64,000 nt of DNA from an uncultured Ectothiorhodospiraceae bacterium (GTDB lineage Bacteria; Pseudomonadota; Gammaproteobacteria; XJ16; Halofilaceae): assembly GCA_913055615.1 (NCBI GenBank), contig CAJXKK010000004.1:78509-142508 (forward strand), written 5' to 3'. The notes beneath the pieces are model-generated. The model was not told the DNA's origin and searched no databases. It was given only the letters and a program-made list of their open reading frames with translations. Position 1 is the first letter of the stretch. Each line of letters starts with the position of its first letter. Positions 55,796 to 64,000 of this stretch are shown here, one piece after another. Made by a program: the position numbers and the translations under genes.

Positions 55796-56689
55796 TCACT
55801 GCAAGCGCGGTTGGCATGACGAAGCCGCCACATGGTTGGGGGACTCGACTGGCGGTACGTTGGCGGCCAGCCAGCCCAACAAGTGACGGCGCAGCGTCGG
55901 ATGGGCAAAGGTCGCGATGTGGCCGGGTATAGCGAGCTGCCAGCAATCGGAAGGCGGGGCGGCCGCCGAATGGAGTGCCCGGGTGTGATGGAAGGGCACG
56001 GTCCGATCTCGGCTGTTGCCGATAAACAGTTTCGGAATAGCGGGCAGCTCTGGTGCCGCCTCAATCGCCGCGAATTCGGCGGAGATCAGCAACGATAGGG
56101 GGATCTGCAAAGGCCATGTCAACCAGGCCGAAGCGAGCTTTTCGCGCGCGATCCGGCGATAGCCGCGCGGCGCACTGTCGACGACCAGCGCGCCGGGCTG
56201 CTCCTCGGGTGCGAGCGCGGCCAGCGTGGTCACCGCGGTGGCACCGCCCATGCTCTGGCCGAGCAATATCAGGCGCGCCCTGGGCATATCGTCGGCACGG
56301 TCGGCGGCGGCGAGCGCCGCTCCGGTGTCGCGATGGATTCCGGCGAGGCTCGGCGTCCCCGCCGAATGCCCGTAACCGCGGTAGTCGAAAGCGAAAATGT
56401 TGTAGCCGTGCTCGCGCAACCAGGCGACGCTGGCGACGTGGGTGCTGATATTCTGTGCGTTGCCGTGAGCGTGGACCACTGTGCCGCGCTTGTCGGCCGT
56501 GGTCGCCGGGATGAACCAGCCGTGCAGGCGGGTACCGTCGCTGGCCTCGAAGTGGACATCCTGGTAGATTACACCGTAATCCGCCGGATCGAGGCGGTGC
56601 GCCGATTCCGGCTGGAAAATCAAACCTGTGCAGGCCGACAGCCCCAGCGGCAGGAGCAGGCCAGGTAGCAGAAGCCGCAAGCGTTCCAT
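55796..56689 (-). CDS. Alpha/beta-hydrolase lipoprotein
   Basis: The 297-residue protein begins with a lipoprotein signal (MERLRLLLPGLLLPLGLSAC; lipobox LSAC). An alpha/beta-hydrolase fold follows: GTVVHAHGNAQNISTHVA, FAFDYRGYGHSAG, the nucleophile elbow LILLGQSMGGATAV, an acid in GNSRDRTVPF and a late His in PGHIATFAHP. The substrate is unknown. Its ATG overlaps the stop of the DUF4105 gene (ATGA), so the two are coupled. The last 20 or so residues (VPPVESPNHVAASSCQPRLQ) approach the transposase relic and may not be original. Confidence 0.85.
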   Translation of the reverse strand: MERLRLLLPGLLLPLGLSACTGLIFQPESAHRLDPADYGVIYQDVHFEASDGTRLHGWFIPATTADKRGTVVHAHGNAQNISTHVASVAWLREHGYNIFAFDYRGYGHSAGTPSLAGIHRDTGAALAAADRADDMPRARLILLGQSMGGATAVTTLAALAPEEQPGALVVDSAPRGYRRIAREKLASAWLTWPLQIPLSLLISAEFAAIEAAPELPAIPKLFIGNSRDRTVPFHHTRALHSAAAPPSDCWQLAIPGHIATFAHPTLRRHLLGWLAANVPPVESPNHVAASSCQPRLQ

Positions 56690-58581
56690 CAGTAGTAGTA
56701 CTGGAAGCTGACGATGCCTTCGGCCGAGGTGTGCCCGGCCTGACCATGGCCTGCCAGACGCAGGTTCAGCGCCCAGTCGCGCGTCGGCGCCCAGGTCTGC
56801 TTGATGGCGCCTTCCACGAGTACACGATCGAGTCGGGACGGATGCTCATGGCCCTCGAACCAAGCGTGCAACGACCAGTCCGTGCGCGGCGACCAGAGCA
56901 GTCCCACGCGGGCGCCCACCCCGGCACTGGCCCCCTTGGGCAGGTCGCTGGCGACGAGCGCCTGGGCCTGGGCGAAGGTATACGCCGTCCAATCGTCGCC
57001 CAGCCCCCAGGCCGGCCCGATGCCGCCCACGAGTTCGATGGTGCCTTCGCTGTGATCGTCGTCCAACCAGACCTCGCGGTAGCCGCCGCGGAATCGCCAC
57101 GAGCGGGGCTGGATCAAGCGGCCCCTTGGCGCTAGCGACATGATATCCGCGACGTTCAACTCGGCGATTTCCGGGTCGCGTCCGTCAGTGGGGACGCGGA
57201 CGCGGCCGCTGAAGACTTCCAATTGGGCCCCGGGATTGAACCCCGGGCTGCGCTCGGTGAGACCGTGGAACGACGTCCGGAAGCCGATTTCGACGAAGCT
57301 GCCGTTATCGTTGTGGCCGATGCCTGAGCTGATCCGGGTTGCGTCGTGGCCTCGGTGGGGCGCCGTATCCGGCAGGTCGATATCGGGGGCGCGACCGGCC
57401 GGTAGCTCGCTGCGCCGGCGCAGGATCGGCAGGGAGCGCTCGCCGTAGGTATCCGCGTCGATCGCGCCGTCGGCTTGGTGGTACTTGAGCAGGTCGAAGG
57501 CGGTCTCCAACGCCGTTGCCTGATCGCGGGTGCTCAGTTCGCCCGGCGGTTCCACGTCGCGCCCGGCAACGAGGTCCACAACGTGTTGCTGGCCGGCTCG
57601 CGACAGGCGATCGAAGCGGCCCCGCACGCGCTGGATCAGCGAGGGCCGGAACTCGGGCTCTTCAGTCAGTCCTTTGTCGACCAACCGTTGAACCGTGGCA
57701 GTAGGTTCGACTTGGTAGAAAAAGCCGCTCGAGAGATCGAGGCCGGGGCGGCCCGCCTCGAGTAGTCGCAATAGTTGATAGGAGCAATTCTCCGAGAAGA
57801 AGTAGTAGCGGAAGCTGACCTCCTCCATTTCCCACAGATGGCGCAGCATGCGCTCGATCTCGTGGGGTTCGAAGTCGAGAGGGTACGACCACATGCTGCG
57901 GTTTTCCACTTCGACGTAGTCGTTGACCATCTCATAGTATTTGCGCAGCGAATAGCGGCCCGGATACAGCCCGGTGAGCCCCTTCACCGCGAACAGCACG
58001 CCGTTGTTCTCTTCAGTCTGGGCGGCGAAATTCACCGCATAGGAGTTCAATTCTCCCTTATCCGGTGTGTTCGGCGGATCGATCCGCAGCAGGGTGTGGC
58101 CGAACATCGATGACGGGTTGTTCAGATAGGCAGCCGGGAAGACCAGGCTCATGCTGTGCGGGTTGATCTGCTCGCGCCAGTCCTCGAATTGCGCGCAACG
58201 CCGCTGCGGCATTCGCTCGTTATCGAAGGCGAGTTGTTCGTCGAGCCAGCGGTAACGGGCGATGAACCGGCACTGCGGATGTTCGTTACGCGGACCGACG
58301 CGGGTGTCGGCGGGTTCCAAGAAGGCGCGGATGGTGGCGCGGAGCTCGGATTCGGCGTCGCTGGCACCGTTCTCAGCCAGGAAAAAGTGACGACTGTCGA
58401 CCTCGCTGAGTACGCTGTCGCCGCGCGGCTGGTAGTGCAGAAAAGCGCGCCACGCCGGTTGGTCGTGCAGGTGCTTCGCGATAGCGCGATCGGCGAGTTG
58501 GTCAGCGTAGCCGTTGGCCACTGCGGTGGCCGGCAGCGTCAAGGCGAGGGCGAATGTCAGTGGCAGAAGAGCGGGGCGCAT
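56689..58581 (-). CDS. DUF4105 outer-envelope protein
   Basis: The 630-residue product has a signal peptide (LLPLTFALALTLPATAVA). A DUF4105 domain follows (SLVFPAAYLNNPSSMFGHTLLRID, LNSYAVNFAAQTEENNGVLFAVKGLTGLYPGRYSLRKYYEMV, YYFFSENCSYQLLRLLEAG). The C-terminal region is rich in alternating beta segments and ends FQYYY, as in outer-membrane barrels. The conserved His, Cys and Asn of the NlpC/P60-like DUF4105 core are visible (FGHTLLR, ENCSYQ). I use ATG 58581, directly before the signal. It is followed by the hydrolase and preceded by a DUF3015 gene. Confidence 0.85.
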   Translation of the reverse strand: MRPALLPLTFALALTLPATAVANGYADQLADRAIAKHLHDQPAWRAFLHYQPRGDSVLSEVDSRHFFLAENGASDAESELRATIRAFLEPADTRVGPRNEHPQCRFIARYRWLDEQLAFDNERMPQRRCAQFEDWREQINPHSMSLVFPAAYLNNPSSMFGHTLLRIDPPNTPDKGELNSYAVNFAAQTEENNGVLFAVKGLTGLYPGRYSLRKYYEMVNDYVEVENRSMWSYPLDFEPHEIERMLRHLWEMEEVSFRYYFFSENCSYQLLRLLEAGRPGLDLSSGFFYQVEPTATVQRLVDKGLTEEPEFRPSLIQRVRGRFDRLSRAGQQHVVDLVAGRDVEPPGELSTRDQATALETAFDLLKYHQADGAIDADTYGERSLPILRRRSELPAGRAPDIDLPDTAPHRGHDATRISSGIGHNDNGSFVEIGFRTSFHGLTERSPGFNPGAQLEVFSGRVRVPTDGRDPEIAELNVADIMSLAPRGRLIQPRSWRFRGGYREVWLDDDHSEGTIELVGGIGPAWGLGDDWTAYTFAQAQALVASDLPKGASAGVGARVGLLWSPRTDWSLHAWFEGHEHPSRLDRVLVEGAIKQTWAPTRDWALNLRLAGHGQAGHTSAEGIVSFQYYY

Positions 58582-58790
58582 GATGATGCGGCTGTAGCTC
58601 CGTGCGGCCAAAACGTGCGTCCGAAATCAATGGCTCCGTGTGCGCGAGTTGCCGCATGCCCTCGAGCAAAGATTGCACTTACCGCGTGCCGCGATGTAGC
58701 GCTGCTGTTCGATCGCTACGCCCGTTACGGGGGAAGAGCTGCCCCCCAGAGCCTGGCGGCTCCGGGGGGTAGTTTGAACCGAAAGCAGGA

Positions 58791-59258
58791 TTACGCCGCG
58801 GCGAGTTGGGTGTCCTCAGCGATCACCTGCTCCATGGAATTAACGACTTCTTTAGCCGTAGTGTCGGTCGAGGAGAAGATGCGATCGAAGTTCTCCTGCA
58901 TCCTCTTATTGAAGCGCTCCTGATGCTCGGCGTCAATGCCCATCAGATCCCGCGCCGTGACGAGTGTTTCGCCTTCGCCGGCGGCAGCGTCGGCGGCGAG
59001 CTTGTCCATATTGTCGGCGGTAAACTCGGCCAGGCTGTCGATGGTGCCCTGCTGGTCGCAGCCGAGCGTGCCCGATGAAATGCCGAAGGTCTGGTTACCC
59101 GACGTGCCATTGGTGGTCACGGCGACTACCTGCGGGGCAACGCCTGATTCGCCGTCGAATACCATGGTGCCAAGGCCGCAACCCGTGCTGTCCTTGGCCA
59201 TGGCCAAGCCCGGCAGCGCCAGTCCCGTCAGTGCGACAAATGCGATGGTTTTTTTCAT
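58791..59258 (-). CDS. DUF3015 periplasmic protein
   Basis: The 155-residue protein has a clear signal peptide (MKKTIAFVALTGLALPGLAMA) and the DUF3015 pattern CGLGTMVFDGESGVAPQVVAVTTNGTSGNQTFGISSGTLGC. Its function is unknown. It is often found beside DUF4105, as here 209 bp upstream on the same strand. The intervening 179 bp and the 313 bp upstream (59259-59571) show no gene; the latter should hold its promoter. Confidence 0.9.
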   Translation of the reverse strand: MKKTIAFVALTGLALPGLAMAKDSTGCGLGTMVFDGESGVAPQVVAVTTNGTSGNQTFGISSGTLGCDQQGTIDSLAEFTADNMDKLAADAAAGEGETLVTARDLMGIDAEHQERFNKRMQENFDRIFSSTDTTAKEVVNSMEQVIAEDTQLAAA

Positions 59259-59571
59259 AGCAAAGGCTCCTTACAGTAGGGTTAGGACCGCCAGCTATCA
59301 CCAGCGGCGCGACGTTGATCGTAGCACGACCAAAGTCGAATCCGTAGCCGCAGTATATGCGGAACGGACGGTGCAAGGAATCCGTCGCTCGACGCACGCG
59401 CCGTCGTGCTCAACCTGAACCCCGTCGCAGCATCTCGCCACCCGGACAGGCTTGCAGGGGGAACCCTGGTTGTGGGCTGGCTAGCCATTTTTGCCCCCCA
59501 CAAAGATGACGAATCCCGTATAAATGCGGTTGGATCAACGAGTTACTGCAGCAATTAAGCGGACTTCGCTG

Positions 59572-59960
59572 ATGCTTCATTGTACTGCGGATGGATTGAG
59601 GCTGTCAGGCCTACGTCGCCGGGTCGTCGAAGCGACTTTCGACGGTGTTGCCATCACCTTGGATGGCGGCGCGCTACTGCTGCGCGAAGCGGAACGACGA
59701 ACCGGTCTGCTGGAACAACTGAGCCGGGAACTGGTCGATTAACGTGATCCACGCTATTTCGATCACTCGATGTTGGCGTTGCGGCGACAGCGCGTCTTCG
59801 GCGTCGCGCTCGGCCATTGCGATCTCAACGATCATGAGGTGCTGCGCGGCGATCCCGAGTTCCAGACGGCCGTGTCGCGCGTCGAGCCGCTGGCATCGGC
59901 AGCGACGCTGCGCCGCTTCGAGCAGGGCGCCGATACGCGCTTCACGAAAGCCGTCGATGG
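59572..59960 (+). pseudogene. IS1380-like transposase N-terminal remnant
   Basis: MLHCTADGLRLSGLRRRVVEATFDGVAITLDGGALLLREAERRTGLLEQLSRELVD is the start of an IS1380-family transposase. An in-frame TAA (59740-59742) follows. The same frame then goes on RDPRYFDHSMLALRRQRVFGVALGHCDLNDHEVLRGDPEFQ and EPLASAATLRRFEQGAD before similarity is lost near 59960. The C-terminal two thirds are missing. Only one base change is needed to explain the stop. Confidence 0.82.
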
Positions 59961-60041
59961 TCCTGAGCCCAGGACGCTGCAACAATCAAGACCCCGTTTC
60001 GAGATCTCCCGCGGTACCGGTGGTTATTGGAAACAGCGCTG

Positions 60042-60347
60042 ATGGCGGTCGCGTTGATCGCAGGGTGTAGGGCCCGTTCGCCGGACGGTGGTATGAGACA
60101 TTATCTGCTTGCCAGTGAACCCACGGCGTCCGAGCCGACGGACGGACAGCGGCTATTGTGTATCAAGCGCATCGAGCTGGCGGGTTTTTTGGATGTCGAC
60201 GAGATCGTGATGCAGACCAGCGACATCGGGGTTCGAACGGCCCGCAACCACCTTTGGGCGCAAGATGTCGCCGCACAGCTTCATCAAGACTTGCGCCGGC
60301 GGCTGGTGGAGCAGCTCTGGGGTGCCCGGGTGCTGGCGCCGAATTAG
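60042..60347 (+). CDS. PqiC/YmbA-like ABC-transport auxiliary lipoprotein, perhaps truncated
   Basis: The 101-residue product starts MAVALIAGCRARSPDGGMRHYLLASEP, with lipobox LIAGC. It then has RIELAGFLDVDEIVMQTSDIGVRTARNHLWAQDVAAQLHQDLRRRLV, the pattern of PqiC-type lipoproteins that work with MCE lipid transporters. Full-length relatives are nearly twice as long. The frame ends at TAG 60345 and the downstream codons in the same frame do not match the family. No pqiAB or mce gene is present. It lies just past the IS1380 relic, so this is probably an orphan fragment. Confidence 0.5.
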   Translation: MAVALIAGCRARSPDGGMRHYLLASEPTASEPTDGQRLLCIKRIELAGFLDVDEIVMQTSDIGVRTARNHLWAQDVAAQLHQDLRRRLVEQLWGARVLAPN

Positions 60348-60806
60348 CGCCTGCACGCACCGGACCGGGCGGTCATCGAGCGGACCGAGAGCAGCGACCA
60401 GTTGCAGGGCCGGTTGCAGGCCCGAAAGCGCTTCCAGCGCACACAGGCTCTGTCACGCGATGGCTCTCCAGCGCTGGTCGAGACCTGGAAAGACACTTGG
60501 AAGAGCGTGGTCATTTACATCGCCAGCGAGGTGCAGGAAGAGTGGGGCGGCAAAGGGGCTCGCTGGCCGATGGCCATCGGCCGAGTGGCCTTTCAGGCCG
60601 CGGTTTATCGCCCGGTCAGAGAAATTCCGGGAAAGGAATTCCGGAACACTAACCGAAATCCGCAAGCCGAAATTCGGTTACTGTCCCTGAAATACTCAGT
60701 GCTTACTCGATCTCGGGATGACTCCGGTCGCGCCGCCCACGCAGAACCAGCGACAAGGCGCCGCTGCGAGCGAGCGGGCCGTCATTTGCCTTGCTCGATG
60801 CAGGGT
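60348..60806 (+). other. 459-bp stretch without a convincing gene
   Basis: The frame of the PqiC-like gene stays open after its stop (60348-60698) and includes RLQARKRFQRTQALSRDGSPALVETW, which I cannot assign. Between about 60625 and 60690 there are short inverted motifs (GGAATTCCGG, then ACCGAAATTCGGTTACTGTCCC) like those seen near decayed insertion elements. I see nothing else. Confidence 0.4.
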
Positions 60807-61730
60807 TCACGAGGCGCAGGCCCAGGTCAGCCGCAGCGCCCAACCCTTGGGCAGACTTCCCGGCGTGTCCACGACCCGGTCGGCGTTGAAGAGAGTCTGC
60901 CCGAGGCTGCCAACACGATAGCCGAGTCCTGCGCCCAGCCGCAGCGTGTCTGCGGCGTTGTCCTGCCCCACGCCGTCGAGCCTCGTTTCCCCGCCGGCCG
61001 TGTAATAGCCATCCGCCGACAGCCAAAGATCGGGCGTCAGGTTGCGGCTGGCATGGACCTCGAACTGGAAAAGCGGATCCTTGGAAAGGGGCTCCGCGGT
61101 GCTCGGCGCGTCGTCGTTGTCGGTGAAGGCCGTGACGGTCACGTACCCTTCCAGCCAAGTGACGCCGGCATCCGGGGTGTAGCTGTAATTGAGGGTCGAA
61201 GAGAGGCTCCAGCCGTTCGTTCCGACATTGACGGGCGAGTCTGCGTCATAGGCGCCCGTCGGCGTGGTGGCGACGAAATGGACGCTGGCGAAGCTCTCCG
61301 GTGTCCAAGTGCGCATCTCCTCGCGGGTCAGTGCCGGCGCGCCGAAGAGGTTGACTTCCGCCCCGAAACCGACATCGCCCAGCCCGTCGTTGGAAGCGCG
61401 CACGGCGCCGGCTCCGCTCTCGATCCCCGCACGCGGCATGATCACGGAGACAGCGCCCGTCCGACCACCGATGTCGAGCATGCGCGCGAGGATCAGCGAC
61501 TGCGAGGTCACGTCCGTATCGACCCCGGAGACACCGTGCTCGGCCCCGCCCCGCGGGGGCGAGAGCGAGTACGACCAGCCGAAGTTCAGGAAACTTGCCC
61601 AGGTGTTCTTGGGTGCGTTGAGGTAGTCACGCGCCTTGCCCGCCTCGGCGGGAGGAGCGGCCGTCAGCGCCGCCGTTGCCACCGGAAGCAGGGGACGAGC
61701 CACCCGGGCTCGGCACGGGCGCATGAGCAT
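60807..61730 (-). CDS. Outer-membrane-like protein of the phenol-degradation MetA/transporter type
   Basis: The 307-residue product has an N-terminal signal ending near PPAEAGKARDYL. A beta-rich body carries family-like text: ARMLDIGGRTGAVSVIMPRAGIE, GLGDVGFGAEVNLFGAPAL, FVATTPTGAYDADSPVNVGTNGWSLSSTLNYSYT and LWLSADGYYTAGGETRLDGVGQDNAADTLRLGAGLGYRV. This is the PF13557-like group of putative outer-membrane channels with no defined substrate. The start at ATG 61730 follows GAGAGG. It lies 84 bp downstream of the lipocalin-like gene on the same strand, likely co-transcribed. Confidence 0.75.
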   Translation of the reverse strand: MLMRPCRARVARPLLPVATAALTAAPPAEAGKARDYLNAPKNTWASFLNFGWSYSLSPPRGGAEHGVSGVDTDVTSQSLILARMLDIGGRTGAVSVIMPRAGIESGAGAVRASNDGLGDVGFGAEVNLFGAPALTREEMRTWTPESFASVHFVATTPTGAYDADSPVNVGTNGWSLSSTLNYSYTPDAGVTWLEGYVTVTAFTDNDDAPSTAEPLSKDPLFQFEVHASRNLTPDLWLSADGYYTAGGETRLDGVGQDNAADTLRLGAGLGYRVGSLGQTLFNADRVVDTPGSLPKGWALRLTWACAS

Positions 61731-61813
61731 CGCGTCCTCTCGAAGGGTGGCGTGCGGTCAACAATGCGCCCGCGCCGGGGCCGCGGCATGGGCTCCGGCG
61801 CGGCACGCAGGCT

Positions 61814-63166
61814 TCAGAGCTCGGGCGTCCAGGGGGCGTCCTCGTCCTCGGGGAGGCCGCGCGAGATCGGCGGGCCCATCGAGTGATCGGTGCCGTCGTC
61901 GTAGGAGCCTGTAAACATGATCATCTCGCAGAAGCCGGTCGCCACGATCGGTCCGTCGGGCCCACCTTCGCGCAGCTGGATCACGCCCTCAATATAGGGG
62001 CCGGCGAAGCCCAATCCTTCCTGATCGGGAATGGTGGGCGAGTACCAAAAGGTGCCGTGCGGCGTCTCGATCCGGCCGTACCAGGGATAATTGACGCCTG
62101 ATTTTGGCGACGTCCACATCCGCTCCGGGATCAGCTTAAAGGACGGGCCGAAGGCGTAGCTCCGCTCGAAGGTCTCGCCGTCCATGTAGAAGTAACGGTT
62201 GACACCGTAATTCGGATTTCTGAAATCCTCGCCTTCGTAGTACTGGCGGAACGTCAGCAGATCACCGGTTTCCTCGAACCGGAACCAAGCCCAGAAATAG
62301 CGATACTGGTATGTGTTGCGGAAGTTGCCCCACTGGTGCTCGAACCAGCCAGAGCCCTCGAAACGGACCGTGCGGCCCGCCACTTCGAGTTCACCCGTCG
62401 TGGCCATGTCCGGCGCCGTATAATAGAGAGTCAAGCCATACATCGTCTCGGGGTTTTGACGATCCTGCGGGTCGACCCCGATGCTTTCCAGCCCCCAATA
62501 GGCCATCGGCGCATAGCCCGGCGCCTGGGCCTGCGACGTCATCAACAGCTTGAACGGCTCGTTCCAGTCATCCTTCTCGGTGGTGTAGCCTCCAAACTCC
62601 CACGTTTCGTTGGCGTGGGTATAGGCGGTCGTGAAGCCACTCTTGCCGTCGTCGATCTCGTAGCGGAAGTGAAAGCCCTCCGCGTCCGGGCCCGTGCCTT
62701 CCGTGGTCATCGGGCCGGTGATGTAGAGCAGAGCGGTGTGGAACTCACCGGTGTCGAGGTTGTGGAAGGCGAACAGCACGTTATGCAGCGGCCGGCCTTC
62801 CTTGGCGACCCAACCCTGACTGAGCGGCACCCAGAACACCGAGATGCGCTCGCCGGTGTCGAGGTCACGACCGAGAACCGTGATGTAATGCCACTCGTTG
62901 AAGTCATTGGTCTGATAGAACTCGCTGCCATGCCAGGCATGGTCGCGGGGCAACGAATAGAGCGCCTGCCCGCTGGACGTCTCGATGCCGGGGCCCTGCA
63001 GGGGCGGCTGGCCGGTCTGCGCGCGTGCGGGCGATGTGATTGCAGCGAGTGTGCCGGCGAAGCCCCCGCTGCCAAGCGCAAGGCCGGTGGCGGGCACTGC
63101 CTTCATCAGTCTACGGCGTGCCAGTCCGAAGGCAGGCAGTTCGCTTCTACTGTCTTTTTCTGTCAT
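61814..63166 (-). CDS. Tat-exported lipocalin-like protein of the CrtC/AttH type
   Basis: The 450-residue product begins with a twin-arginine signal (LARRRLMKAVPATGLALGSGG). Its mature part resembles CrtC/AttH 'secreted hydrolase' proteins: a first lipocalin domain (EWHYITVLGRDLDTGERISVF, NVLFAFHNLDTGEFHTALLYI) and a second with VRFEGSGWFEHQWGNFRNTYQYRYFWAWFRF. CrtC members hydrate carotenoids, but most relatives have unknown substrates, and no carotenoid gene is here. Twin-arginine export implies folding in the cytoplasm. ATG 63166 follows a GGAG site. The 195 bp upstream contain no gene. Confidence 0.82.
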   Translation of the reverse strand: MTEKDSRSELPAFGLARRRLMKAVPATGLALGSGGFAGTLAAITSPARAQTGQPPLQGPGIETSSGQALYSLPRDHAWHGSEFYQTNDFNEWHYITVLGRDLDTGERISVFWVPLSQGWVAKEGRPLHNVLFAFHNLDTGEFHTALLYITGPMTTEGTGPDAEGFHFRYEIDDGKSGFTTAYTHANETWEFGGYTTEKDDWNEPFKLLMTSQAQAPGYAPMAYWGLESIGVDPQDRQNPETMYGLTLYYTAPDMATTGELEVAGRTVRFEGSGWFEHQWGNFRNTYQYRYFWAWFRFEETGDLLTFRQYYEGEDFRNPNYGVNRYFYMDGETFERSYAFGPSFKLIPERMWTSPKSGVNYPWYGRIETPHGTFWYSPTIPDQEGLGFAGPYIEGVIQLREGGPDGPIVATGFCEMIMFTGSYDDGTDHSMGPPISRGLPEDEDAPWTPEL

Positions 63167-63361
63167 TTCGTAGACTCCTCATTGCTGCGGGCTTCGGAGG
63201 CAGGCGACGCTCGAACTCCCACAAGTCCCAGGATAGGTCGCGGTCGGGAACCGAATTGTTCGCAGCCTCTCACACCCTAGCCGGTGCGGTTGGATTACGA
63301 TGCGTCACGGATACTGAAGTCAACACCTTCCATCAAATACTGCCCGCCCGCGTGGGCGCGA

Positions 63362-63890
63362 TCAACCCTCGAAGCAAGCCAGCAAATCGGGGGAAAGTAA
63401 CCCGATTCCCTGGTCGATCAATCTGAGGCAGGCAGGACCTCGTTTACTGTCCCCGCAAAAACCGTTCCGGGCGTGCTCGCGACAGATTTCGCGGATGGGA
63501 GCGAGTCGGCCTCGCGACAGTTGCTCGCAAAGCGACTGGATGTCGTTGTCGCTGAAGACGCGTTCGCGGAATCGGCGAATGAAGCCAACGTAGCCGCCGC
63601 CGTGGGCGACGTTGGCCGGCGTCGTCTTCGTGCAGCGGCTGTCGCCGGTGAGGACGACAATCGGGTGAACAACCGCGGGATCGAGTTCCAGCAGCATTCA
63701 CGGAGCCTCCATGTGCTTGTGGTTCTGGCGGAGTGGGGTCTTGAACTTATAGGTGTTGCGGTAGATCTTCTGGGTCCGCGTGGCCTGCGGTTCGCTGCCG
63801 AAGATCCAGCCCTTCGCGTTCTTCGTCTTGACGACGACCACGCCGTGAGGCGAGACGACGACATGATTGATCTGCGTCGTGTCGTCGGCG
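63362..63890 (-). pseudogene. NERD-domain protein remnant with internal stop
   Basis: On the minus strand DDTTQINHVVVSPHGVVVVKTKNAKGWIFGSEPQATRTQKIYRN is a nuclease-related (NERD) domain core. It runs to QNHKHMEAP and an in-frame TGA (63698-63700). It then continues in the same frame as MLLELDPAVVHPIVVLTGDS, VAHGGGYVGFIRRFRERVFSDNDIQSL and GRLAPIRE, the usual C-terminal part. The N-terminus is cut off at about 63890, where coxF sequence begins on the other strand. The gene is therefore broken twice. Confidence 0.8.
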
Positions 63891-63893
63891 GAA

Positions 63894-64000
63894 TGCGCGG
63901 AGAAGGGGCAACCCGGCGTGGTTGATTTCAACATGGGGTGTGCCAGCCGCGGCACGCTCGACCTGTTCATCGAGCCGATGCGCCCGAAGCCCGTTGTGCG
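63894..64000 (+). pseudogene. Second, 5'-truncated coxF copy running off the window
   Basis: The reading CAEKGQPGVVDFNMGCASRG and onward is the interior of CoxF, beginning at the codon equal to nucleotide 54779. It has no start region and abuts the NERD remnant. One base in 107 differs from the intact gene. Its 3' extent is outside the window, so it may be a short fragment or the end of a larger duplication. Confidence 0.85.

Noticed and set aside
60402..61886. 494-codon plus-strand frame across 60.4-61.9 kb
   Set aside because: Most of it is antisense to a recognisable beta-rich outer-membrane-like protein with signal peptide. The first 100 codons have no family.

Overview
The window is GC-rich, gene-dense DNA that reads as a gammaproteobacterial chromosome. 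The evidence is the rpsF-rpsR-DUF2232-rplI-dnaB-alr order, icd paired with aceK, a FrnE/AhpD/TetR redox locus and a BamB-like lipoprotein. The metabolic genes suggest an aerobic lithoautotroph or mixotroph, possibly Ectothiorhodospiraceae-like (an inference; no rRNA is present). It has a DabAB inorganic-carbon accumulator, a form I (true) Mo-Cu CO dehydrogenase cluster, a form II Mo-hydroxylase cluster, molybdate import, persulfide-handling proteins and a CioAB-type quinol oxidase. I saw no rRNA, tRNA or CRISPR.

Layout. 1-4.7 kb: a partial LysR regulator diverging from dabB-dabA. 4.7-5.1 kb: a roughly 400-bp nested palindromic repeat. 5.2-11.6 kb: rpsF, rpsR, DUF2232, rplI, dnaB (with a 494-residue intein in the P-loop) and alr. 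11.7-15.8 kb: BamB-like lipoprotein, fdxA, galU, tspO, gloA-like and a small exported protein. 16-18 kb: a FrnE/AhpD pair diverging from a TetR gene over a double palindromic operator. 18.1-21.4 kb: icd-aceK. 21.5-27.1 kb: a sulfur locus with a DUF442-metallo-beta-lactamase fusion, SulP transporter, internally deleted sqr pseudogene, peroxiredoxin and a second metallo-beta-lactamase. 27.2-34.6 kb: cioA-cioB, cydD, cydC, a DUF2892 protein and a Crp/Fnr regulator.

34.8-55.4 kb is the centrepiece. A form II module comes first: XdhC split into two genes, a SufS-like desulfurase, a SufU-like protein, CoxG with a membrane tail, CoxS, CoxL with AYRGAGR, CoxM, MoxR, CoxE, a MocA-like protein and ModABC. 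A form I CO dehydrogenase module follows: CoxM, CoxS, CoxL with AYRCSFR, CoxD, CoxE, CoxF. In the form I module the large subunit is fused through a linker to a C-terminal CoxG (SRPBCC) domain. The two modules share a logic: Mo import, cofactor nucleotidylation and sulfuration, chaperone ATPase plus VWA protein, the three-subunit enzyme, and membrane or quinone coupling by CoxG.

55.4-64 kb is accessory and decayed. It holds IS1182-like and IS1380-like transposase remnants, a DUF3015/DUF4105/hydrolase operon, a PqiC-like lipoprotein (perhaps truncated), an outer-membrane-like protein, a Tat-exported CrtC/AttH-like protein and a broken NERD gene. The window ends inside a near-identical second copy of part of coxF, so the 9.1 kb between the two copies is bounded by direct repeats.
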